Notes under the pieces: generated by a model
Seen by the model: only the letters and a program-made list of their open reading frames with translations
Database searches by the model: none
Told to the model about the DNA's origin: nothing
Translations under genes and position numbers: made by a program
Shown here: piece after piece, positions 1-9,161 of the stretch
Layout: each line of letters begins with the position of its first letter
How positions within the stretch are numbered: position 1 is the stretch's first letter
Assembly (NCBI GenBank): GCA_004335635.1
Contig: QAXH01005084.1
Span: 1-11,966 of the forward strand
Length of the DNA stretch: 11,966 nucleotides
Source of the DNA: Chloromonas sp. AAM2
Taxonomy: Eukaryota > Chlorophyta > Chlorophyceae > Chlamydomonadales > Chlamydomonadaceae
Reading direction: 5' to 3'

Positions 1-729
1 TCTTGTGCAGTTAAGGTGAGGAGAGGGGGTGCTCTTCTCCAGTCAAGAGAAAAGGAAAAGAAACAACCTTGCCAGGTTCTCGTGCTTTTCTTCCATTGTA
101 AGCACAACGTGCTGCTAGGCAAAAGCACTGAATAGCAGTGAAGGAGGTACGGAAGGACAAGGGACATAAGCACTGAAGTCATAGTTGGAAAACGACAAAC
201 ACAAGGGAGAATTCGTTGAGCGGTAGCAGGACAGTCATGCAGCAAAACTAATGACCAACCCAGTCCAACGCATGCAGTACCCCTTTCTCGACTACATGCA
301 GTACCACCCTTTCGCCTGACAAGTGTATGTATGGTCTGAGCTGTTGCAGGGCACCCCCCTCTCGCCTGACATGGCCAGGGCGTTGTGTGCATTACTGTGG
401 GGCCCAGCTGGCCAGCCACCACCCTCATGGAAGCAGGTGAGAAGACAACCCCCGGTTTCATTGTTGCTGTAGTTTTCTCCTCGCCATGCCATGGCTTTTC
501 CATGCTCGGCTCGGCTCGGCTCGGCTCGGCTCTGATCTGATCTGATCTGCTCGGCTCTGCAAGCTCTTACTGCTCAACTGTGGATTACCGTCTGCGCCTC
601 TCAGGGCTGCAGAGCCAGAAACCATCCTGCGATCTTGTCTTCTCACACATGGCAGGCTTAAGACACGTCTTGATGTTGGAACTGTGAGGTGCCGGCAAGA
701 TGTACTGTGATTTGCCTGCTGCCCCTCAG
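1..729. other. Upstream non-coding stretch, probably intron of the deubiquitinase gene
   Basis: No convincing exon is visible here. The MINDY-type gene to the right begins at 730 directly after a CAG acceptor and already lacks the part of its catalytic domain before the active site, so this stretch is most easily read as an intron. A possible donor (TTAAG followed by GTGAGG, positions 11-21) at the very left edge could end the preceding exon, and a phase-0 join to 730 would be allowed; this is inference only. The stretch contains a pentamer repeat (505-559) and a diverged short direct repeat beginning CATGCAGTACC at 271 and 296. Other open frames here have no recognisable protein character. 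Confidence 0.4.
505..559. repeat. Pentanucleotide microsatellite (CTCGG/ATCTG)
   Basis: Eleven consecutive pentamers: five CTCGG, one CTCTG, three ATCTG, one CTCGG, one CTCTG. All share the pattern (C/A)TC(G/T)G, so the tract is one degenerate 5-bp array in which a variant was itself amplified in the middle. It lies in presumed intron DNA. Confidence 0.85.
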
Positions 730-2385
730 GGGTTATTCTTCAGCCGCACTCCCGGTCTGGCATACGGTCTGGTGCAGTTGGAGGGCGGGCCATGCGGGGT
801 GTTGGCGAGTGTGCAGGCACACGTGCTAGCAAACCTCAGGACAACGGTAAGATGAGCACTTGACACTGGACTGCTTACTCGGCCGGTGCATTCGATCCCT
901 GGCGCTGTCTGGCACACTCGGGGCCACTCACGGCATGTATGCGATGTGACCAGCAGGTTGCGTGTTTTCCTTTCCCCCTTGAGCAGCCCTCCCCGGACTG
1001 AAGGCCATGTCAATATCAACAGCAACTCACGACATGCATGCATACCTAACCCAACCTCAGCTTTTCCACGCTGTAAGCTGGCTCAATCAGATGTCAGCAG
1101 CAGAAAGCAAGCAATGAAGTTTCAACAGCACAAAGCACGAGAGTGTGACTCTCTCCGGCTGTCCAATCACCACACGTGACCGGGGAGTCGTGCCTCGCCC
1201 TGCCTGGCAGTGCGGCACCTTCCGCCTGGAGCCCATAGGCCGGGAGCAGCAGGAGGCGCTGGTCTGTGCGCTGACAGACATGGTGAGTGAGTGAGTGAGT
1301 GAGTGAGTGAGTGTCCATTTACATCTGAATAGGGTGCAGCGTCTCGAGTGCCAAGGAGCCAATATCAGGATCTTTAGAGTCTTTCTAAAGATAGATTATA
1401 TGAAATGGCTACTATCTGTGTTCGTTTTCAATGTTCTATTCGGAGTTGGGCTGCCCGAGGTTATGCCATGCCATGCCTCGGGTGTTCAAGAATCTGGTCC
1501 CAACCCGGAGCCCGAGAGACAGTTGGTAGTTGATCCCGAGGGCACGGATAATTGCCCCATCTTCCAAGTAAGCCATCCATCCATTGTTTTGTGCTCATTC
1601 CTCTACACAAACGTGAGCATTAAGGCCTGCATGTGAATGTGCTGATGGGGCTTGTGAAAGCACTGAAGCAGCTGGGTTGGCCGCAACCGCTGTTGAGCGG
1701 TGGTTACTCCAGGCCTCAAGGCGAACCAGCTCATCCTGGCCTGGGGCCTGCTGCCCCTGTTGCCCCTCCTCGTCCTCATCATCAGTACCGTCAACCCCAA
1801 GTGCTTTCCTCTTCAGCTTGTCCTGCTTCTGTCCATCCAGCATGCTGACTCATTCAGTGCATGGAGTACGTGCCGGTGGGATTGTTGATGGTGGAGGCTG
1901 TCACAAGTCAAGTACACTTTGCATGCCTTGCATTGCAGCTTGCACTTGCCATCGTGTGTGCAAGGCGTGAGCACCTGCTTCCAAGCGCCTTACTTGCTCA
2001 GCAAAGCCTCAAGCTTGGCAGCTCCAGCACTCTGCTGCGCATCTGTAGCTTTAGTGTCATCCATGACGGCCTTGTGTTCTGCTGTAGTGCCAACCATGAC
2101 GATTTTCCCTTTTTTTTACACTGACTTGACCCAATTAGAGTTTACTAGAATCTATTGACAGAATCCAATAGAGCGGAATTTAGTGATTCCTTTGAAGTGT
2201 GCCACACTATACTTGTGAATTGTCCGACAAGTCGAGCAGGAGACTCCAGATACAATATCATCACACTCCCACTGCAAAGGACTGCTGGTGTTGAGTCCTT
2301 ACTCCCATTTTAATAATAATGGTATTCACAATAGTTATGATGATAATAATATTATCGTTATTATTACTATTATTATCATTATTAC

Positions 2386-2433
<48 letters not shown>

Positions 2434-5040
2434 TCACCTGGCCGTGACCCCAGGTGTGGCAGGCTCGCGTGGGTCCGGTGGTGGTGGTGGCGGCGGCGGC
2501 GGGCGAGCAGGGGGGCTCATGCGCTAGTATGAGTCATGACCAGCTCATGCGGGCTGTGGTGACAGAGCAGGCCAGCACCAGAGAGCAACTCAAGGTGGGC
2601 ATGCAAAGGAGATAACGGTCCTCGCATGGCATCCAACAGTTATATAGGAGGTAGAGGATGTTGCTGGCAACTGGTGTTGATCCAAAGTATACTTTGTGGG
2701 AGCCAAAATAGGCGCTGGTCAGATCGTTGATATTTCCGTTGGATCAATAGTTTTCAAAGAGCTCCACTCAGCCATCATGGCTGTATCAAGATTGCCGCAT
2801 GACATGAGATAGGTGGGTAGCGGAAGTGTGGCCATGACGTTCTATCCTATCCACATGACAGCGCTATCTGCACCCGTTATAATGATGGCTGGAAAGTGAC
2901 CTGCAACACGTGTCAAACCCGTTGTACTACGTACTGGTAGCCTGAGCTCTGTTGTGCTCACTCATAGCGGCCCCACATGATTACATAGCATCCGCAGATT
3001 GGCAACCGTAAGTGCTTTGATCCTGAAGGTCAGATGCTGCAGCGAAAACACAGGTGTGTTTCACCCAGATGTCCGATGCACTCCGCGGCCCCAGATCATC
3101 ACCGTTATCAGCATGACATTCGCAGATTTGCATGGCCCAAAGCAGCATGAGCATAAGAATTCTAGCGGGCAAGTTATGTTTTGCATGGCCCCGCACCGCA
3201 GGTGTTGATTGAACAGCGGTTGTCCTGTTACATGGACCCCCGCGGCTGGGGCCTGCTGCTGGTCCTGCTGTCGGTGCTGCTGTCCCACGGCATAGCGTCA
3301 GTAAGAGAGGCCATGGACGAACCAGACAACGCGCTCATGGGCATGCATGGGTACTGCACACAAGAGCTGGTAAATCTACTCATAACAGGTGGGAAAGTCC
3401 AGCGCTGGTTTCTAGCTTAAAATATTCAGTAACCGTGAGATCAGGTTTTGAGCCGGCTCCTCTCCAAGTTTTGTCGGTTGTTTGAGATGGTTTTCATGAT
3501 GCAAGCGACGCTATGAGAAGACGCCGACGTCCCGCAGTGCATGTTTGGCAGAGCTGATTGCACTCGTGTTTTGAGTGTCTTTGTTCCTGGCAAATACTCG
3601 GTACTTCTGACGAAATTAATCGTTTTCTTAGTTTTCGATGTGTAATAATCTTGGTAGGTAGTTTACCATGTCATGCACAAACCAACAAATGCATGTGACA
3701 TTGCAAAGCCCACAAGTCAAACTGACGTTGCAGGCCAAGCATGTTCCAATGTGTTTGACGGAAACAAGGAGCTGGACGGGTCAGTGCTGCGCGGCATCAC
3801 CAGGCGCTGCAGAGTGGGGCTGCTCACCCTGTTCGAGGCAAGTGGTGCTGAGTCTCTGTTTCTCGTTTTCGTTTCTGCCATGACCCTCCTGTGCTTGTTT
3901 CTCCTTTGTTGCTCATGACAGGCTACGACGAGATTTTCAGCAAATCTGTGAACGCCATGTAATGATGTGGTCTGGCACAATGGCGGCGTTTGTCACTCTT
4001 GACATCACAGCTATGGAGGTTTAATGGTCGTCTTTTCAATTGCCATCCATTGGTCCACCTGCCATGTGCAGTGGTACAAGTACGTGGAGGTTGGGTCGTG
4101 CCTTAAGTCACCTGACCTGCCCATCTGGGTGGTGTGCTCAGAGTCACACTTCACTGTGCTCTTCGCTAACGTGAGTCCAAGGGTCGTTTGACGTTGGACT
4201 GGCAATCACCAGTGGTGGCCAATGCAGTACTCTTGACAGGCTCATGCTGACTTGGCCGGTGTCCAGCACTCAGTTACAGCTCCTGCACACGTCGGCGCGA
4301 TGTGTGCTTGGACCGTGAAGTACATGTTCACGCACTGTGTGTCTTACGCACAACCTCTGTGTGCGCTCGGAAGGTCCGCGTGTGTTCTCGATGTGCTGCC
4401 TTGACCCTTGGCTGCAGGATGCTCGCGCCATGCGGGGTGAGATGCCATTCGAGCTGCACTACTATGATGAACTCGCCAACCAACAAGCGCCCATCAGGCT
4501 AACGGTGGGCTCTTGAACTGGCTAGAATTGCCTGCCTGGCGTAACTTGAATGCCAAACTCATGTCCTCTGGTGGTTCAGCTTGGCAATTACGTGCACTTC
4601 TGATGCAATCTGTGTGCCTCCTGAATCCTGTCTGTGCTGGCATTGATATTGGTTTGCCCCCTGAGCAATGGATGTCAAATGGAAAGATGCTCACGTCGCG
4701 GATTTCTGCTGGGTTTGGACTCGATTGTTGCGATTTTGCCACGGCGCTCAAATCCCTTGTACTTGGAAGGGCACCAGATCGCAAACAACAAATCTTCTCC
4801 TGTATAGCCCTAATTGTGCTGTACCAGGCCTCACTGTAATCTATCAGCTGTGCGTCTGAGTTTTCCCTGCGCCTGCAGGTCAACCGAGACTTGCGGGGTG
4901 GTTGGACAGCACGTGTGGGTGACAGCTTTGGTGACCGTGGAAAGTGTGAGGGGCAAAACATCCCTCCTCTGGAATGCGTGATTGAGACCCGCTGGCCAGG
5001 CGTGAAGGTTGACTGGAATGGAACAGAACCCATCTTGTAG
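730..5040 (+). CDS. MINDY-3/4 (FAM188) family deubiquitinase, 5'-partial, 8 exons
   Basis: Exons: 730-846, 1211-1282, 2454-2594, 3202-3388, 3734-3837, 4072-4170, 4418-4504, 4879-5040 (TAG stop). The phases join cleanly into 322 residues. Known family role: cysteine proteases of the MINDY group (DUF4205) that remove ubiquitin, preferring K48-linked chains. Seen here: active-site motif VQLEGGPCG with the catalytic Cys at visible residue 22 (793-795); [11 protein letters not shown] (visible residues 160-170) and SNVFDG; the His motif [11 protein letters not shown] with the catalytic His at visible residue 233 (4147-4149); then [12 protein letters not shown], and the C-terminal block IPPLE...[15 protein letters not shown]. 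The order and spacing match MINDY-4 or its plant relatives, including the ending at EPIL. The part before the active site is missing and any N-terminal extension is unknown. Oddities: a GC-AG intron after 3837, a donor inside a GTGA satellite at 1283, and a V4A4 run from GTG/GCG repeats near 2478. MINDY-3 versus MINDY-4 is not settled, but family membership is secure. Confidence 0.93.
1283..1313 (+). repeat. GTGA tetranucleotide microsatellite forming a splice donor
   Basis: About seven and a half GTGA units begin exactly at the exon-intron boundary of deubiquitinase exon 1211-1282, so the consensus donor GTGAGT is the first repeat unit and is repeated every 4 bases. The first register gives the phase needed to join the exon at 2454. 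Confidence 0.85.
2312..2432. repeat. ATT/AAT trinucleotide-rich microsatellite
   Basis: An AT-rich tract of TAA, GAT and ATT triplets ends in roughly 40 to 50 bases of pure ATT repeat, about 20 bases before the acceptor of the exon at 2454. It lies in the 1171-nt intron 1283-2453, the longest in the window. Translation in one frame gives a long Ile run, which is an artefact. Confidence 0.85.
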
Positions 5041-5425
5041 CTCACGGAATTGCGAACGCTGCAATGTTTTGGCCAGGGCGGACGTATACCAACTATCAAG
5101 GTCCTTGCTGATGTACATCCAGCATCGAGCCTTCAGAAGATTACTTGTTTATGTGCTCGGAGCCTGGCCACGCATACATTGTATAGAAAAGCGCTTGGCC
5201 CAAGGTTGTAACGTTGGTACATGTTTCAACCATCAGCAGGTGAGAACTCCAGCAGACCGACAGTAATACAAGTAATACCAATGGAAGCTCAGTTGGAAAA
5301 AAATTATCACACGTACGCCCCGAACGATTTCACAGTTTCAAACTCATAATGTAAGAAACGCACATCGACGAGTGTGAGGATTGAATCCTCATCGCAATCT
5401 GTGCGCTCATTTAATTTACTCAAAA
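5041..5425. other. Intergenic region: 3' flank of deubiquitinase, promoter/5'UTR of phosphatase
   Basis: Only 385 bases separate the TAG of the deubiquitinase from the ATG of the phosphatase, so the 3'UTR of one and the promoter plus 5'UTR of the other must share this interval. Two TGTAA motifs (5207-5211, 5350-5354) are candidate polyadenylation signals. I do not recognise a TATA box or another defined promoter element, and the open frames here are short and not protein-like. Confidence 0.6.
5350..5354 (+). promoter_or_regulatory. Candidate TGTAA polyadenylation signal
   Basis: TGTAA is the usual poly(A) signal of chlorophycean nuclear genes. This copy lies 310 bases after the deubiquitinase stop and about 70 bases before the phosphatase ATG; another copy lies at 5207-5211 and leaves more room for the next promoter. 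Which is used cannot be decided from sequence. A 5-base match is weak evidence alone. Confidence 0.35.
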
Positions 5426-8400
5426 ATGTTGCTCCAATCTCAAGCTCTGCCGAACTGCACCCGGACTACTGGGCGTGCTGCGAGGCCAACCATCGCACCT
5501 GTGGCAGCACGGCCGGTTCAGCGGCAATTGGAGGCTGCTCAAAGCCATTCAGCACCAGCGTCATCGTCTGCGTGTTGCAGCACTCAAACAAGGTTGTGCA
5601 GCCCCAGGTCGCGAATGATCGCGTGCGCTTCCAAGACACAGCCCGCTACAGTTCTTCCAGCGTTGCATCCGTTGAATGGTGAGCATCGCATGGGAATGAG
5701 CAGCCACTGCGACGAAAAGTGATGAAATCTGCGGCTGGGAAGCTTCGAATTCCATGCACCTACCTCACCTCATTTATGGACGGCCCCCCTGCCCATTTTG
5801 CAGATGATTATGAACGCATGCACACATTTGGCAACTTTGCGAATTGGCTGATTCCTGGGACAGTGCTGCTGGGCCGCTACCCCTACTGCGAGCCCAGCCG
5901 ATGCACCGAGTATGAGAAGGGGGAGGCCCAGCTGGCCAAAATAATAGAGACTGGCATCACCACATTTGTCTGCTTACAGGTGCGACACGCACCAATGAGA
6001 TGCCTATCACGCAGATGGCCTGACGTGCAGAGACTCGCGCATACAGTGTGTATGCTTGCACATGGAAAAGCTTTCCTCCACGCCACGATGCATGGCCAAG
6101 TGGCATGCGATTAATCCCTGCATGAACAGCGCTTGCCTGGCCCTGCTAGCAACGCTGCGAAATGCACCTGAATGTGCTGGAGCCAGGGGCTGCCAGCGTG
6201 CAAAAGGAAGAGCTCACAGCAGGTCAGCAACAGTGGCCACATGCAACTCATAGCGGCATGGCTGCTCGTTTCTGCTACTTGCTACAGGCTGAACTCCCTC
6301 CCCAGGATCAGCTGTCCCTGGCTGGAAAAGGCGGCTTCCTTCCTTACAAGGCAACTGCAGAGCTTATCAAGGCATCGTACAGCCCGTGAGTGTCACTCAG
6401 CAGTTAGTGGTACTCAAAGGCTCTAGAACACACAGTACAGCGCTAGTAGCAGTAGGTCCAGCACTGGCATGAGTGACAATGCCATGAGTGCTCTCTGGTG
6501 ACAGCCATACTGTGCCGGGGTGCCGCTTGGCTTAATTTCATCTGGTCCAAGCCAGCAGCTGTTTCCCCACCAGCCCTGTGGTGTGCTGTAGCTGCCAGTG
6601 ACAGTGGTCAGCAGTCCAGCCAGTGTCAGCAGCCAGGAGGGCGCTCAAAACCGTCAGGTGCCTAAGTAGATAACAATAAGCTGCTGTCTAACAAGGAAGC
6701 CATAGGCCTGCAAGAAACGTAAACGAAACGTTTGTACGTGCTGTGCAGTCCTCCCTCCATGGAGGTGATGATGGGCCTCAGGAACCCAACACTCAACAAG
6801 TTCCTGCCGCCCAAGGTGGGTACCATGCACTGGTCCAGGGCAGAGGAAACGCTTGGTTCTGTACACGAGAAACTGGTTCATTACTACCAGTTCGTGGGAT
6901 GGCTTGCGTAATCCACCATGTTAATCTCATGTCAGATGTGCTATCCATGTGCAGCCTCATGGTTATGGCTAAAGATGTGGGTGCTACCGCAGGGGTCTGA
7001 GACCCTTGACAGTGGCTGCATCAGGGCTGCTAGTACACGGCACTCAACAACCCTGACAATGTTGAAGCAACTGTCTGCACCAGCGACAGGCATCACAGCG
7101 CCTGACAATATTGAGCCTAGCAGCAGGCCTCAGAAAAAGAAAACGGCACTGTGGGTGACGAATCCATGCAATGGCCAAAGCACAAGTCAAGGGACTCAGC
7201 AACTGCGGCACTCTAATTCTACTATGACTACCTGTGACTTTCCAACAACCTCGTCGGCATGTGCGATACACTGCCTGTTTGCCTGCCGCCACTGCAGAAG
7301 AACGCCGCGCCTGTCAGCGAGCCAGTAGATCCCTCCTACACTCTTGAGTTCCTGCACTTCCCCATTGTCGACCTGGGCATTCCCTCGGCTGCAGCGCTGC
7401 TGCCCATGGTGCAGGACCTGGCGCAACGCATTGCAAAGGGTGAGAGAGGGGCAGAGAACCACGGGGGATGCTGTGCTCGAAGCACCAAGGAAATACGTCT
7501 TGCAGGGGCAAGCAGGGGCAGAAAACAACCGGGGATGCTTTCTGCAGGAGACAAAAAAAGTACACCTTGCACGTGGTAACACTGCACAAGAATCTGCAGT
7601 GTTGGGCTGGCTGGACTGTTTCAGTTGAGCCTAGGTCAGGCATTGATCGTCCGTTTCCTGCAAGGATTTCCTGGAAGCCACAGTAGCCATTGAAATGCAG
7701 CTGTGTAGTGTTGTTCGGTGTCTTTGCCTTCTTCGTGCTACCTGCGTGTATTTTTACTTGCTACGCATTACCTTTATTGCACGTGCAGGTGAGAAGCTAT
7801 ACATCCACTGCTGGGGCGGGCGCGGGCGGGCGGGCACAGTGGGCGCATGCCTGTTGGCTGTGGCATACGGCATCAGCGCTGACGAGGCACTCATGCGGGT
7901 GCAGCGAGCATTCAACACAAGGGGGTGAGTGTACGTATGCTGGCCTGGCCTCTTGGATTGCTTGGACTTGCTTTCCCTGGCCTGTGACGTTAGCCTAGGC
8001 GGCTTGTTGGCTTGCTGCCTTCCTTTAGCCCGTTTGGCCTGCTTTGTTGGCCTTGCACAGCTTGTTTTCTTTCTCATAGTAGGCCCACGTGACAGCTTCC
8101 CTGACCGTAAACAGACTCGATGTATGTGCCTGTGACATGAAGCTATGCGCTGCGACATGATGCATGTGGCCGGTGGCACGGCTTGACCTCCTTGCCTTGG
8201 CTTTTCATACTACTGTTCTGCAGTTAGACACAATATCTCTCCAAGAATTATGCGCCTGACAATTGTTAAGCCAAGAAAACTCTCTGGTAGCAGGGTGCAA
8301 ACTATGCATGTCATCACTAGCAACGCGGTTCCAAGTTGAGAGTCTCATAGCGTGCTTGTGCTGATATACGGGTGTCCTGCGCTCGACTTGTCTACCCTAT

Positions 8401-8544
8401 TCAAGGCAGAAGACAAGGTGCTAGCAGGTTTGCGTGTGTCTCACGGTACTGTGTTTGTGTGCCTGCAGGGATGACTATGAGAAGTCGCCTGAGACCGCTG
8501 AGCAGATTGCCTTCGTCAGAACGTTTATCAGCAATCTAAACTGA
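5426..8544 (+). CDS. Tyrosine/dual-specificity phosphatase-like protein, probably plastid-targeted
   Basis: Exons: 5426-5678, 5804-5979, 6288-6385, 6749-6815, 7298-7439, 7789-7924, 8469-8544 (TGA). Together they encode 315 residues with all phases consistent. The start is the first ATG in frame, with A at -3 (AAAAATG). Residues 1 to about 70 are rich in Ala, Ser, Gln, Arg, Thr and Pro and nearly free of acidic residues, as in algal plastid transit peptides; this part sits on its own exon. The mature part holds NFANWLIPGTVLLGRYPY (95-112), a likely general-acid loop FPIVDLGIP with Asp223, and the signature HCWGGRGRAG (Cys253, Arg259), the C-X5-R loop that forms the phosphocysteine intermediate in PTP/DSP enzymes. 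The C-terminal helix region ends ETAEQIAFVRTF. The substrate is unknown. A mid-region FLPYKATAE...MGLRNPTLNKFLPP (about 164-198) separates the GRYPY block from the acid loop. The six introns are 125-544 nt. Phosphatase fold is secure; plastid location is inferred. Confidence 0.9.
7448..7575. repeat. Imperfect tandem duplication of about 67 bp inside phosphatase intron 5
   Basis: Two adjacent copies start at 7448 and 7515. Both begin GGGGCAGA, continue through a GGGGATGCT block, and reach an A-rich stretch followed by CTTGCA. The copies have diverged by substitutions and small indels. The array starts a few bases after the donor at 7440 in intron 7440-7788 and does not alter the exons. Confidence 0.65.
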
Positions 8545-9161
8545 TGAACCAAATCAGTTTTCAGATAAAAGTGCATGATGTGCTGGTTAAGGAGAGAACG
8601 ACGACGGTGGCACACAGAACATTTGAGACCTTGGACTTTGCATCGATATGGCTCAGCCAACCAAGAGCATGGCACTTCTTAGGCCGTAACTAGATATCTT
8701 TGACAGGCCTGTGAGGCATTACGACCACATCTGCACAAGTCGAGCAATTGGTAGTCCTCCGAAGAGTCTTGCGTCTTTACTTGACTTGTTTGCTACCCTA
8801 CCCGTTCCTTGCTCTGGACTGGTGAATTGTTGATAGAGTGGCTATCATTCCTTGCAGTGCTTGATACATGGGATAAGAAGCTTGGTGTTTCTGTGTGGGC
8901 AGATTGAATTTCCCGTTTAATGCTTGCGTGACAGGCATGAATTGACAGAGTAGCAGCAAGGGGCTGTGTCAGTGCGTAGGTAGCATGCAAGGGACGCTGA
9001 CAGCTGACCGCAACTTGAAACGAGCAACCGCCCCTCAACTGCCGTCCTTTCGCATGATGAGCGCACGATGCGTGCAGCGATGCTATTTGTTGACTTTGCA
9101 ATTTGCCACCCCTATCCGAGCCTCTCACGGTTATCTCCGCAGCACGCAAGGTTTTGAAATC
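8545..9161. other. Intergenic region between phosphatase and ORC6
   Basis: These 617 bases must hold the phosphatase 3'UTR and the ORC6 promoter and 5'UTR. I find no TGTAA or AATAAA motif. The right part (8985-9161) is open in frame with ORC6 and begins with an ATG, so it could be a 5'UTR or an N-terminal extension. No RNA gene or mobile element is recognisable. Confidence 0.55.

Noticed and set aside
1307..2158. Overlapping + strand frames with hydrophobic, membrane-like stretches
   Set aside because: They fall in the 1171-nt intron between two deubiquitinase exons that join in phase; none continues a family motif and their frames conflict with each other.
2139..2300. Remnant of an LTR or other transposon in the long intron
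   Set aside because: The AT-rich stretch looks different from its surroundings, but I could find no terminal repeats, target-site duplication or coding remnant.
2288..2527. Poly-Ile protein followed by a Gly run
   Set aside because: It is the ATT microsatellite and the following exon read out of frame; the correct frame gives VWQARVGP, which matches the family.
4513..4839. 108-codon + strand open frame between deubiquitinase exons
   Set aside because: It lies wholly inside intron 4505-4878. The flanking exons join in phase and relatives have no such segment.
4494..5099. 201-codon open frame on the minus strand
   Set aside because: It is antisense to the conserved last exon of the deubiquitinase (4879-5040) and its intron, is not a recognisable family, and the + strand protein match explains the sequence.
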